From: Polyangiaceae bacterium
GTDB taxonomy: Bacteria > Myxococcota_A > Polyangia > Polyangiales > Houyiibacteriaceae
Direction of reading: 5' to 3'
Assembly: GCA_027009115.1 (NCBI GenBank)
Contig: JALVDI010000229.1
Location: 1-33,594 of the forward strand
Length of the DNA: 33,594 bases
Shown in pieces: positions 19,107 through 26,630 of the stretch (positions are counted from its first letter, which is position 1; each line of letters starts with the position of its first letter). A program made the position numbers and the translations under genes. The notes under the pieces were generated by a model. That model saw only the letters and a list, made by a program, of their open reading frames with translations, was not told where the DNA came from and searched no databases.

Positions 19107-19141
19107 CCTCCCTCGGGAGCGCGAGGCGCTCGGGAGACACC

Positions 19142-19666
19142 ATGCGAACGAAACCGTACTTGTTGTGTTGGACTTTGCTGGCAGCGCTGATGGGCTGTGG
19201 CGAGAACGAGCCCGAGCCAGACCCAGTTCCGGCGCCCGAACCTTCGGAGGAAGCGGCCGAGCCCGAGGCCGCCCCGGAAGCTGCCCCGGGGGCCGACTCC
19301 GCTGGACCCCGTGCCGAGGCCGATTCCTACGTTCTGGAGGCCCGCCCCGAGGAGGGCGGCTACGAGGCCGGGAGCCTCGGTCAGTTCGCGATCCGCCTCA
19401 GCGGTCGGGGAGGCTGGCACCTGAACCAGGACTTCCCGTTCTCGGTGGAGCTCGAAGGGCCTGCGACGGTGACGTTCCCCAAGGCGACCCTGGAGAAGGG
19501 CGACGCGGCGGAATTCACCGACGACGCCGCGCGCGTGGACGTGCCTTTCACGCCCGCGGCCGCCGGTGAGCACGAGGTGCGTGCGCGGGTGTCGTTCGCC
19601 GTCTGCAGCCCCACGTCCTGTGTGCCCAAGACGGCCACGGTGGCCCTGAACCTGCGTGTCGACTGA
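19142..19666 (+). CDS. Lipoprotein with DsbD-alpha-like domain
   Basis: A 174-residue lipoprotein: signal MRTKPYLLCWTLLAALMGC, then a 45-residue acidic Pro/Glu/Ala linker (ENEPEPDPVPAPEPSEE). A compact beta-rich domain from about residue 60 to the end includes GGWHLNQDFPFSVEL and FAVCSPTSCVPKTATVALNL. The final CSPTSC pair plus the sandwich pattern recall the periplasmic N-terminal domain of the thiol-disulfide reductase DsbD (DsbD-alpha), whose two Cys are separated similarly; this is inference. The ATG at 19142 is used because the track's extended start reads through the divergent promoter region. A GGGAG sequence nearby may act as ribosome binding site. Its end overlaps the PrkA gene by 11 bases. 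Confidence 0.8.
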   Translation: MRTKPYLLCWTLLAALMGCGENEPEPDPVPAPEPSEEAAEPEAAPEAAPGADSAGPRAEADSYVLEARPEEGGYEAGSLGQFAIRLSGRGGWHLNQDFPFSVELEGPATVTFPKATLEKGDAAEFTDDAARVDVPFTPAAAGEHEVRARVSFAVCSPTSCVPKTATVALNLRVD

Positions 19667-21896
19667 GGTGCTGGACGTCCCCAGCGAGCTGGCGGCGGTG
19701 GGCGAGGCGGTCCAGGGCCGCTTCGAAGCCCAAAAGCGGGTGCTCTCCTTCGCGGAGTACCTGGGGGAAGTCGCGGCGCACCCGCGCCGGCACACCCGTG
19801 ACGCCGCGCGTTACTTGCACGACGCCTTCGTGCACTTCGGTAGCTACGAAGTTGAACGCCCCTGGGGGAGGGCGAGACGCTGGGCGCTCTTCGATCTCCC
19901 CTTCGAGCCCAAGGACGGTACGCGCAGCGACCATCTGGTCGGCCACGAGGCACTCCAGAACGCCTTCTTCCGGACGCTCCAGGGCTTCCGGCGAGAGGGG
20001 CGCGCCAACCGCCTCGCGCTGCTCCACGGTCCCAATGGGAGCGCCAAGAGCACCTTTGCGGCGTGCCTCATGCGCGCCCTGGAGGCCTACTCCCAGACCG
20101 ACGAAGGAGCGCTGTATCGCTTCTCGTGGATCTTTCCCCGCGGGGCCGACGGCAAGACCCTCGGCTTTACGACGGCCGAGGAGGGACCGGCGCCGGGGGA
20201 CAGCTACGCGCACCTTCCCGAGGAGCGCATCGACGCCAAGCTCCCGAGCGAGCTGCGGGAGCACCCGCTTCAGCTCGTGCCCGTTCCCGAGCGTCGTCGC
20301 TTGCTCCGGCGCTTGCAGCAAGGCGGCGAGCTCGACGCGGCGCCGCCGGACTGGCTTTGGTCGGGCGAGCTCGGCCACAAGAACCGGATGATCTTCGAGG
20401 CGCTGCTCACCGCCTACCGCGGCGAGATGCGGCGGGTCCTCGCGCACGTCCAGGTCGAGCGCTTCTACATCTCGCGGCGCTATCGGCAGGGCGCCGTCAC
20501 CATTGGGCCGCAGATGGCCGTGGACGCGCGGGAGCGCCAGATCACCGCCGATCGTTCCCTGGCCTCGTTGCCGGCGTCCCTGAGCGCCGTGACCCTCTTT
20601 GAGGCGTTCGGCGAGCTGGTGGATGCCGCCGGTGGCCTCGTCGAGTACTCGGACCTCCTCAAGCGCCCCCTCGACGCCTGGAAGTACTTGCTGCTGGCGA
20701 TCGAGACCGGCGAAGTGATGCTCCCGATGAGCAACATGCCCATCAACAGCGTCCTGGTGGCAAGCTCGAACGAGCTCCATCTCAAGGCCTTCCAGGAGCA
20801 CCCGGAGTACCAGAGCTTCCAGGGCCGGCTGGTCCTGTTGCGGGTGCCCTATCTGCGCGACTACCGACAGGAGCAGGGCATCTACGACGCGCAGATCGTG
20901 CCGCAGGTTCGCAAGCACGTAGCCCCTCACGTGACCTACGTGGCGGCGCTCTGGGCGATCCTCACGCGGCTGAGGCGAGCGCGAAGCGACCGTTACGCCG
21001 ACCCGGAGCTCGGTCGCCTGGCGGCGTCCCTGACGCCCCTCGAGAAGGCGGATCTCTACGCGCTCGGGGCAGTGCCGCGGCGCTTCGATCGCGAGGAGGC
21101 CAAGACCCTCGCCCAGGGGATCGGGGCCATCTTCCGGGAGCCTTCGGGCACCCTCGACTACGAAGGGCTGATGGGAGCGTCGCCCCGGGAGATGCGCATG
21201 CTCTTGCTCGATGCCGCTGCCGACGGTTCCGAAGCCTGCTTGTCGCCGGTGAGCTTGCTCGACCGCCTCGAGCGCTTTTGTGAGCGCGACGACTACGAGT
21301 TCCTCCGGCTGAAAGCGGACCACGGTTTTCACGACGCGAGCGGGTTCGTCGACCAGGTCCGCGAGCGCTGGCTCGACATCGTCGACGACGAGCTGCGTGG
21401 CGCCACGGGGCTGGTCGAAGAGGCTCAGTACCTCACGCTCTTCGAGCGCTACGTCACGCACGTCAGCCACCTCATCAAGAAGGAGCGCGTCTACAACGAG
21501 GTGACGGGGACCTACGAGGACCCCGACGAGGCGCTGATGAGCCGCGTCGAGACGATGCTCGGCGCCAAGGATGCGCAGGGTTTTCGCGACGAGCTCATGA
21601 GCCGCGTGGCTGCCTGGGCCCTCGATCATCCGGACGCTGAGGTGGACTACCGAACGCTCTTCCCAGGGTACATTGAGCGTCTGGAAGAAGCTTATTTCGA
21701 AGAGCACCGCAAGCAGATCGCCGCGATCGCGCGCGCCGTGCTGCGCTCGTTGGACGACCCTGGGGAGGTCGAGCCCGAGCTCCTCGAAGCCGCGCGCGCC
21801 ACCTTCGAACGCCTGCGCGAGCGCCACGGCTACGAGGCGGCGAGCATACGAGTCGCCCTCTCGGCGCTCCTGAGCGAGCGCTACTCCGACGACTGA
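19656..21896 (+). CDS. prkA: PrkA-family AAA+ serine protein kinase
   Basis: PrkA proteins (YeaG in E. coli) have an AAA+ core and a C-terminal kinase-like region, and act in stress and stationary-phase adaptation. The 746-residue product (about 640 is usual) shows the family opening (FAEYLGEVAAHPRRHTRDAARYLHDAF) and FDLPFEPKDG. A Walker A motif HGPNGSAKST lies at residues 124-133. Then come MIFEALLTAYRGEM, YISRRYRQGAVTIGPQMAVDA, SSNELHLKAFQ and the PrkA C-terminal block with EEAQYLTLFERYVTHVSHLIKKERV. The extra length includes an insert around residues 200-240 (LVPVPERRRLLRRLQQGGELD). The GTG start at 19656 overlaps the upstream lipoprotein gene by 11 bases. The usual partners YeaH (DUF444) and SpoVR are not next to it. 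It converges with the aldehyde dehydrogenase gene 78 bases on. Confidence 0.93.
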   Translation: MSTEVLDVPSELAAVGEAVQGRFEAQKRVLSFAEYLGEVAAHPRRHTRDAARYLHDAFVHFGSYEVERPWGRARRWALFDLPFEPKDGTRSDHLVGHEALQNAFFRTLQGFRREGRANRLALLHGPNGSAKSTFAACLMRALEAYSQTDEGALYRFSWIFPRGADGKTLGFTTAEEGPAPGDSYAHLPEERIDAKLPSELREHPLQLVPVPERRRLLRRLQQGGELDAAPPDWLWSGELGHKNRMIFEALLTAYRGEMRRVLAHVQVERFYISRRYRQGAVTIGPQMAVDARERQITADRSLASLPASLSAVTLFEAFGELVDAAGGLVEYSDLLKRPLDAWKYLLLAIETGEVMLPMSNMPINSVLVASSNELHLKAFQEHPEYQSFQGRLVLLRVPYLRDYRQEQGIYDAQIVPQVRKHVAPHVTYVAALWAILTRLRRARSDRYADPELGRLAASLTPLEKADLYALGAVPRRFDREEAKTLAQGIGAIFREPSGTLDYEGLMGASPREMRMLLLDAAADGSEACLSPVSLLDRLERFCERDDYEFLRLKADHGFHDASGFVDQVRERWLDIVDDELRGATGLVEEAQYLTLFERYVTHVSHLIKKERVYNEVTGTYEDPDEALMSRVETMLGAKDAQGFRDELMSRVAAWALDHPDAEVDYRTLFPGYIERLEEAYFEEHRKQIAAIARAVLRSLDDPGEVEPELLEAARATFERLRERHGYEAASIRVALSALLSERYSDD

Positions 21897-21974
21897 GTGC
21901 ACCGATCCAAGCGCTCCTCGGCGGGCTCCTTTCTTTTCCTCTGGGTCGTGGCCGTGCCTCGACGCCGCGCTCAG

Positions 21975-23477
21975 TCAGTCGAACAGGCCGGGCCAGGTCG
22001 GCAGCGGCGCGTCCGGAGGCGGCGTGAACCGCACCGCCTGGGGCCACGCGCACAACAGTCCCGCCAGGATCCCGGCGGGGCGGTGGTTGCCGCTGCTCTT
22101 GACTCCGCCGAAGGGCAGCCGGCCACTCGCCCCGGCGCTGGACTGGTTCCAGTGCAGCACGCCGACGCGGAGCTCGTCGGCGGCACGTTCGAAACGCTCC
22201 TCGGACGCCGTGAAGACCGCGCAGGAAAGACCGTAGTCGGTGTCGTTCGCCAGCGCGACGGCCTGGTCGAGGCCGTCGACGGGGTACACGGCGATGTCGG
22301 GGCCGAAGAGCTCGTCGTGGGTGTAGCCCTCGACCCGGATGTCCGGCGCCGGGGCGAGGTGCAACGAAGGGCGCACGTACCATCCCCGGTGGCCTGGCAC
22401 CTCGTGGGCGCCGCCGGAGACCACCGCCTCGAAGCCGGCGGCCCGGGCGCGTTCCTGTGCCGCGAGCAGCTCTCGCCGGGAGGCCTCGGTGATCAGCGGC
22501 CCCATGAACACGCCCTCGTCGAGGGGGTAGCCGACGGTGAGGCTTCGGGCCGCCGTGGCGAGGGCCTCCACGAGGGCTTCGGCGACGGGCGTGGCGACGA
22601 AGACCCGCGAGGTCGCCGTGCAGCGTTGTCCGGCGCTCGCGTAGGCGGCGAAAGCGATCTGGTTGGCGGCGCGGGCCAGGTCCGCGTCGTCGAGGACGAT
22701 CGTGGCGTTCTTGCCGCCGAGCTCGAGGGCGATCAGCCGGCCGGGCCGGTGCGCGTTCGCCGCCAAGATCTTCTGGCCCACCGCGAGCGAGCCGGTGAAC
22801 AGGATCCCGTCGACGTCGTCGTGGGACACGAGCGCCTCGGCGCTGGTAGCTCCGCCTTGCACCACGTTGACCACCCCCGGCGGGAAGCCTGCCTCGTCGA
22901 AGCAACGCGCCATCCAGACCGCCGCGTTGGGGGTCTTCTCGCTCGGTTTGAACACGACCGTGTTGCCGTGCAGGAGCGCCGGAACGATTTGGCCGTTGGG
23001 GAGGTGCGCTGGGAAGTTGAAGGGGCCGATCACCGCCATGACGCCGTGGGGGCGGAAGCGGATGGCGCCGGGCAGATCGTCGACCCGCCGGTCGCGGGTC
23101 CAGGCGGCCCCCTCGCCGAGCATCAGGTCGACCTTGCTGGCGAGCGCCGCTGCCTCGCCGCGGGCATCCCACAGAGGTTTGCCGACCTCCCGGGCGATGG
23201 TCTCGGCGATCGCCTCGCGATGGTGGCGGACGCGATCTTGATACTTGCGCAAGAGGGCGCGCCGCCCTCCTTCCCCGAGGCGGCGCCAGGCAGGGAAGGC
23301 GCGCCGGGCCGCCTCGATCGCCTCGTGGACGTGGTGGTGAACGACCACGTGGCGGCCGACGAGGTCGTTCTGGTCGGCGGGGCTGAGGATCCGGAGCTCG
23401 TCGTCGCCCGAAGAGGCGGTCGTGAAGCGGCCGTCGATGAAATCTCCGGGGCAATCAAGGGTAGGGCGGGCGGTCAT
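21975..23477 (-). CDS. astD: Aldehyde dehydrogenase, AstD-like (succinylglutamate-semialdehyde dehydrogenase family)
   Basis: NAD-dependent oxidation of an aldehyde; AstD acts on N-succinylglutamate 5-semialdehyde in arginine catabolism. The 500-residue product has all the key ALDH residues: Asn154 in GPFNFPAHLPNG, Lys177 in VVFKPSEKTP, Glu252 in LELGGKN and catalytic Cys286 in SAGQRCTATSR. The C-terminus (WNQSSAGASGRLPFGGVKSSGNHRPAG) matches the AstD subgroup, notably GNHRPAG. No other ast genes are present, so it may serve in another pathway; the symbol is tentative. The ATG at 23477 starts just before the conserved GDFIDGRF. A 65-base gap separates it from the Cys-rich lipoprotein gene transcribed towards it, so the two could be co-transcribed. 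Confidence 0.88.
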   Translation of the reverse strand: MTARPTLDCPGDFIDGRFTTASSGDDELRILSPADQNDLVGRHVVVHHHVHEAIEAARRAFPAWRRLGEGGRRALLRKYQDRVRHHREAIAETIAREVGKPLWDARGEAAALASKVDLMLGEGAAWTRDRRVDDLPGAIRFRPHGVMAVIGPFNFPAHLPNGQIVPALLHGNTVVFKPSEKTPNAAVWMARCFDEAGFPPGVVNVVQGGATSAEALVSHDDVDGILFTGSLAVGQKILAANAHRPGRLIALELGGKNATIVLDDADLARAANQIAFAAYASAGQRCTATSRVFVATPVAEALVEALATAARSLTVGYPLDEGVFMGPLITEASRRELLAAQERARAAGFEAVVSGGAHEVPGHRGWYVRPSLHLAPAPDIRVEGYTHDELFGPDIAVYPVDGLDQAVALANDTDYGLSCAVFTASEERFERAADELRVGVLHWNQSSAGASGRLPFGGVKSSGNHRPAGILAGLLCAWPQAVRFTPPPDAPLPTWPGLFD

Positions 23478-23542
23478 GGTACCTCTCGGGTCGGGGGAAG
23501 AGGCGGATTGTTTTCCTGCGGCCGTGCGCTCGTGAGCCCTTC

Positions 23543-23959
23543 CTACGATCGGTTCGGGTCGGCTGGCGAGCGTTCAGGGCCTTCGACCGGTTCTCCGTTC
23601 ACCTGGGGCCGCGGCATCTCGCTCAGGCGCGCCGCGCAGCGCCCCTCGTGGCAAAGGCAGCGTCCTCCGCAGTCGAGGGTGCCGAACTGGCAGTCCATGG
23701 TGCACATGGCGTCCTCGCAGCTCGGCGCGTTGGCTGCCGCGACACAGGCGGCGGCGTGGCAGCAAGCCGCAGGCACACAGTCGGCGTCGGTCTCGCAGGC
23801 GTCCTCCCCGACGACGAGGTTGTCGCCGCCCCCAGCTTCGTTGCGGTCGGTTTCCTCGGCCTGGTCGAGGTGAATCGTGCGCTCGTGGGGGGCCTCGCGG
23901 GTGGCGCAGGCCAGAGTGAGCACAAGTAGGGCGGTGAACACAGCGTAGGTCGATCGCAT
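23543..23959 (-). CDS. Cys-rich lipoprotein with 12-cysteine domain
   Basis: A 138-residue lipoprotein: signal MRSTYAVFTALLVLTLAC (lipobox LTLAC), a polar linker, then a compact domain of about 55 residues containing 12 Cys (CETDADC, AACC, AAAC, APSCEDAMC, MDC, LDCGGRCLC, GRC), enough for six disulfides. The pattern resembles the D-x-D-C and CCH Cys-cluster domains seen repeatedly in myxobacterial secreted proteins. The C-terminal 25 residues are Pro/Glu/Asn-rich and probably disordered. The track ORF from 24397 includes a long out-of-frame-like leader; the ATG at 23959 gives a standard lipoprotein start. Function unknown. Confidence 0.8.
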   Translation of the reverse strand: MRSTYAVFTALLVLTLACATREAPHERTIHLDQAEETDRNEAGGGDNLVVGEDACETDADCVPAACCHAAACVAAANAPSCEDAMCTMDCQFGTLDCGGRCLCHEGRCAARLSEMPRPQVNGEPVEGPERSPADPNRS

Positions 23960-24249
23960 GACGTTCCTTGGGACGGGTCCGGGGGAGCGAGCTTCAGCCA
24001 GTAGGGCGCCTGGCGCAAGGGGGCCGTCCCGTGCCGTCCGGCGCTCAGCGCGGGTTGGGTGCTTCGCGCTCTCGTTGGGTGCTCGCGCCCGTTGCCCCTT
24101 GGCAGCCCGCCCCGTATCGACCGTGCTCGATCGCGCTCGAAAGGGCGCCCCTGCGCGGTGAAGGCGGGCGAGAAAACCTCGAGGCTTCCTGAGGCGCGAT
24201 GCGCCGCCAGATCGCGCTCCCGGTCGCACGGAGAGAGGTGAAAGGGCGG
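23960..24249. other. Intergenic gap between lexA and the 12-Cys lipoprotein gene
   Basis: About 290 bases between two minus-strand genes. ORFs listed here in the track are Arg/Ser/Ala-rich and have no family resemblance or start signals, so I see no gene. It should hold the lexA transcription end and the lipoprotein promoter. The only clear structure is the inverted repeat listed separately. Confidence 0.55.
24194..24217 (-). terminator. Inverted repeat downstream of lexA, possible terminator
   Basis: A perfect 7-bp inverted repeat, GCGCGAT then a 10-base loop then ATCGCGC, lies 33 bases past the lexA stop. On the minus strand it is followed, about 18 bases later, by CCTCGAGGTTTTCT, a short palindrome with a brief T-run. 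It may serve as a weak terminator, but the T-run is short and displaced, so confidence is low. Confidence 0.28.
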
Positions 24250-24909
24250 TCAGCTCTTGAGCTGCCGGTACACGCCGACCACGACCCCGAGGATCCGCGT
24301 CGGGCGCCAGTCGGTCTTCGGGATGAGGATCGGTGCCATCGACGAGTTCTCGGGTTGCAGGCGGATGTGGTCGCGCTCGGGGAAGAAGCGCTTGCACGTC
24401 GCCTCGTCGCCGACGAGGGCCACCACGATGTCGCCTTTGCGCGCTTCGAGGCGCTGGCGGACGAAGACGTAGTCGCCGTCATGGATCCCCGCCTCGATCA
24501 TCGACTCGCCCATGATGCGCAGGCCGAAGACATCCTTGCCGCCGCCCACGAGCATGCGATCGATGCGGATCCGGTCTTCGGGCTCTTCGAGCGCCTCGGC
24601 CAGCGCGCCGGCGGCCACCCGCCCCAGGATCGCGATCTCGACGGTGTCGTCGTCGGTGGCGTTCGCCTCCGGTCCGTCGAGGGGGCTGCCGTCTGGACGG
24701 CGCAGCAGCCGCAGGGTGCGCGATTTCATGTCCTCACGCGTCAGGAAGCCCTTGCGCTCCAGCGCCCGCAGGTGGTCGTTCACGCCGTTCGTGCTCTTGA
24801 TGCCGAGGTGGTTGCCGATCTCGCGGAGGGTCGGGGGGTAGCCTCGAACGTGGATGCTCTCGGAGATGAACTCGAGCACGGCGCGCTGGCGGTCGGTGAG
24901 CTTCTGCAT
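24250..24909 (-). CDS. lexA: LexA SOS repressor / S24 autoprotease
   Basis: LexA represses DNA-damage genes and cleaves itself when stimulated by RecA filaments. The 219-residue product has the N-terminal winged-helix domain (LTDRQRAVLEFISESIHVRGYPPTLREIGNHLGIKSTNGVNDHLRALERKGFL). The C-terminal S24 domain keeps the cleavage site Ala100-Gly101 (GRVAAGALAEA), nucleophile Ser136 (MGESMIEAGI) and general base Lys173 (GDEATCKRFF). All functional residues are therefore intact. The ATG at 24909 matches the family N-terminus and has CAGGAT upstream. A perfect palindrome lies 29 bases upstream of the start and is a likely autoregulatory operator. The gene is divergent from an envelope-protein gene across 194 bases. 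Confidence 0.97.
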   Translation of the reverse strand: MQKLTDRQRAVLEFISESIHVRGYPPTLREIGNHLGIKSTNGVNDHLRALERKGFLTREDMKSRTLRLLRRPDGSPLDGPEANATDDDTVEIAILGRVAAGALAEALEEPEDRIRIDRMLVGGGKDVFGLRIMGESMIEAGIHDGDYVFVRQRLEARKGDIVVALVGDEATCKRFFPERDHIRLQPENSSMAPILIPKTDWRPTRILGVVVGVYRQLKS

Positions 24910-24937
24910 GGGATCCTGCGGGCAAAGAGGGGCGGGT

Positions 24938-24950
24938 CACTGAAACAGTG
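24938..24950. promoter_or_regulatory. Candidate LexA operator (CACTGAAACAGTG)
   Basis: A palindrome with 5-base arms, CACTG-AAA-CAGTG, centred 35 bases upstream of the lexA ATG. A related half-site, TTTCAGTG, occurs again on the plus strand at 24995-25002, matching the minus-strand reading of this palindrome. LexA normally represses its own gene, which makes this the natural candidate. The motif is not the E. coli or Gram-positive SOS box; myxobacterial LexA sites are known to differ. Identification rests on position and symmetry. Confidence 0.5.
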
Positions 24951-24977
24951 TCCAGTTCTAGGCCAGGCTACGTGCAG

Positions 24978-25006
24978 AATGTCTGGTGTCAAACTTTCAG
25001 TGTCAA
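24978..25006 (-). promoter_or_regulatory. Candidate lexA promoter with repeated TTGACAC
   Basis: On the minus strand, a consensus -35 TTGACA (25006-25001), preceded by a T-run, is followed after 17 bases by GACATT (24983-24978), a moderate -10. The predicted start lies about 20 bases before the candidate operator. A second TTTGACA copy sits at 24993-24987, exactly 14 bases from the first (TTTGACACTGAAAGTTTGACAC). The duplicate could be an alternative -35 box or a pair of direct regulator sites. Confidence 0.35.
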
Positions 25007-25103
25007 AAAAGCAGCGTGGGTCGGAGTGTAAGCGCCGCCGTGGCTCGGCGTTGTCCCCACGAAGCGGCCTGCTGTCGGGAAACGGGGCCGCAAGGAGGAC
25101 CCC

Positions 25104-25802
25104 ATGCATCGCACGCTCGCCCTCGCCGCCTTGCTCGCTTCGTTCGCCTCGCCTGGCGCCGCGCAGCGAGCCCGGCGCCCCACTCGCTACCTCTTCCTCG
25201 ATCCGCCTGCGGCCTCTGTCGAGGTTCGAGTGCGAGCGCCGGCCCCGGTGCTTCCCGTCGTGCCCGAGCCGGTGCTTCCTGTTGTGCCCGAGCCGGTGCT
25301 TCCTGTTGTGCCCGAACCTGCGCCCACGCCGCAGCCCAATCCCCCACGGTGGTTCGTCGGTGCCGGCACCGGGGCACTCATCCGTTTCGACGGAGCGGGT
25401 CGGGATGCCACTGCGAGCTATCGCCTGGACCTCGGGGTCGCGGTCGGAGGGGCCGAGTTTGGCCTCCACTTCGATCTCGCGCCGAGGTTCCAGAGGGGCG
25501 CGGAACCTGCGGCCCTTTACACGGCGGGCGCTGCTTTCGGCTACCGTGGGCTACCGGGCTCGCGCCTCCACCCAATCGTGGGCTTGGGCATGGAGAGCCT
25601 CTTTTTGAACCCGCAAGGAGCGGGCACCGCCCGAGCGTTCGCGTTCACCGCTCGGCTCGGCCTCGAGTTGGACGTGCCCAGTGCGTTCGGTGCCCTCGCC
25701 GTTGGCTTTGATCTCCGGGCCCACCAGCCGGTGGCTGGGGCGCCCAAGGCGCAGGCTACCTTCCTGGGCCTGGCTGCTCATCTGGCGCTCCGTTTTGACT
25801 GA
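25104..25802 (+). CDS. Exported protein with VLPVVPEP repeats, probable outer-membrane barrel
   Basis: A 232-residue product with a signal peptide (MHRTLALAALLASFASPGAAQ, cleavage after GAA likely). A Pro-rich linker follows, containing three perfect VLPVVPEP repeats. The rest, from about residue 82, is a Gly-rich alternating pattern (FVGAGTGALIRF, YRLDLGVAVGGAEFGLHFDLAPRF, LHPIVGLGMESLFL, FTARLGLELDV, ending LGLAAHLALRFD). Alternating hydrophobic strands and the terminal Phe-Asp suggest a small outer-membrane beta-barrel. The Pro-rich region could span the periplasm or bind peptidoglycan; this is inference. A strong Shine-Dalgarno, AAGGAGG, sits 5 bases before the ATG. It shares its upstream region with lexA, so SOS control is possible. 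Confidence 0.75.
   Translation: MHRTLALAALLASFASPGAAQRARRPTRYLFLDPPAASVEVRVRAPAPVLPVVPEPVLPVVPEPVLPVVPEPAPTPQPNPPRWFVGAGTGALIRFDGAGRDATASYRLDLGVAVGGAEFGLHFDLAPRFQRGAEPAALYTAGAAFGYRGLPGSRLHPIVGLGMESLFLNPQGAGTARAFAFTARLGLELDVPSAFGALAVGFDLRAHQPVAGAPKAQATFLGLAAHLALRFD
25245..25316 (+). repeat. Three tandem 24-bp repeats within the envelope gene
   Basis: Three back-to-back 24-base units starting CCGGTGCTTCC, encoding PVLPVVPE three times in frame. Copies 2 and 3 differ at one base; copy 1 differs from them by two bases (CCCGTC versus CCTGTT). The near-identity indicates recent expansion, so copy number may vary between strains without breaking the frame. Confidence 0.93.
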
Positions 25803-25867
25803 GGAGTCCGACGAATCTCTCCTTGCGACGCTGAGGCCGTGCGTTATGGAGGGAGGCGGGAGGCCCC

Positions 25868-26314
25868 ATGAGCGAGCAGAAACCCCGCATCGTCGTCGCC
25901 GTCGATTTCTCGCCGACGTCCGATCGCGCCCTCGAGGAGGCGGTGCGGCTGGCGCGGCGGCTCGGCGCCGAGCTTCACGCGGTGCATGCCTATGGGCTCG
26001 CGGTCGCGGCGCTCCCGGAGGGGGCCGTGATGACGGGGCCCGCAAAGGCTGCCGAGCTCGCCGCGGAGGCTCACGAGCGCCTCGCTGAGCGTGAGGCCCG
26101 CTACCCGGACGTCACCTGGGTGCGCCACGTCGTCGCCGGGGTGCCGGCCGAGGAGGTCGTGCGCATCGCCGAGGAGCTCGGCGCCGACTACATCGTCGTC
26201 GGTACCCACGGCCGGACCGGACTGTCCCATCTCTTGTTCGGCAGTGTCGCCGAGCAGATCGTGCGCCAAGCCACCGTCCCCGTCGTGACCGTTCGGGGTT
26301 CGAAGAAGGACTGA
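25868..26314 (+). CDS. Universal stress protein (UspA family)
   Basis: A single-domain 148-residue Usp. It begins with the family strand RIVVAVDFSPTSDRALEEAVRLA and ends with the ATP-binding motif GTHGRTGLSHLLFGSVAEQIVRQATVPVVTV, matching G2xG9xG[S/T], so nucleotide binding is likely. A purine-rich GGAGGGAGGCGGGAGG precedes the ATG. The ribosome hibernation factor gene starts one base after its stop, so the two are almost certainly co-transcribed, linking a stress protein with translational shutdown. It is transcribed in the same direction as the envelope gene, 65 bases downstream. Confidence 0.94.
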   Translation: MSEQKPRIVVAVDFSPTSDRALEEAVRLARRLGAELHAVHAYGLAVAALPEGAVMTGPAKAAELAAEAHERLAEREARYPDVTWVRHVVAGVPAEEVVRIAEELGADYIVVGTHGRTGLSHLLFGSVAEQIVRQATVPVVTVRGSKKD

Positions 26315-26315
26315 G

Positions 26316-26630
26316 ATGACCATCACGTTTCGAGACGTCAAAGCCACCGACGGTTTGAAGGAGGCGATCGAAAAGAAGATCCAGCGTATCCGGACGCACT
26401 TCCGAGAGGTCGAGGACATCGACGTCGTCCTGCAGGCGCCGCACAAGCATCACCAGAAAGGCAATCTCTTCAGCTGCCACATCGAGGCGCACATTCCGCG
26501 CAAGCCGCCCTGCGTCGTCGGCCGAGACAGCGAGGACCACGCCCACGAGGACCCGTACGTCGCCATCCGGGACGCCTTCGCGGCCCTCGAAAGGCAGCTC
26601 GAGCACGTCACGGCTCCGCCGCGTCGCTGA
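26316..26630 (+). CDS. hpf: Ribosome hibernation promoting factor (HPF/RaiA family, short form)
   Basis: These small proteins bind the decoding centre of the 30S subunit and inactivate or dimerise ribosomes in stationary phase or stress. The 104-residue product shows the expected beta-alpha-beta-beta-beta-alpha order: ITFRDVKATDGLKEAIEKKIQRIRTHF, then DIDVVLQAPHKHHQKGNLFSCHIEAHIP, then DPYVAIRDAFAALERQLE. It lacks the C-terminal dimerisation domain of long HPF, so it is a short HPF or YfiA type. It sits one base after the usp stop. Its stop codon lies inside a 14-bp direct repeat. Confidence 0.93.
   Translation: MTITFRDVKATDGLKEAIEKKIQRIRTHFREVEDIDVVLQAPHKHHQKGNLFSCHIEAHIPRKPPCVVGRDSEDHAHEDPYVAIRDAFAALERQLEHVTAPPRR

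Noticed and set aside
19548-21902. 784-residue minus-strand ORF opposite prkA
   Set aside because: Mirror of a clear PrkA reading frame; no family motif and no start signal.
21897-23873. 658-residue plus-strand ORF opposite the aldehyde dehydrogenase
   Set aside because: The minus frame has all four ALDH catalytic residues; the plus frame is a shadow.
24199-25608. 469-residue plus-strand ORF across lexA and the divergent region
   Set aside because: Runs antisense to lexA and out of frame with the envelope gene; no coherent protein.
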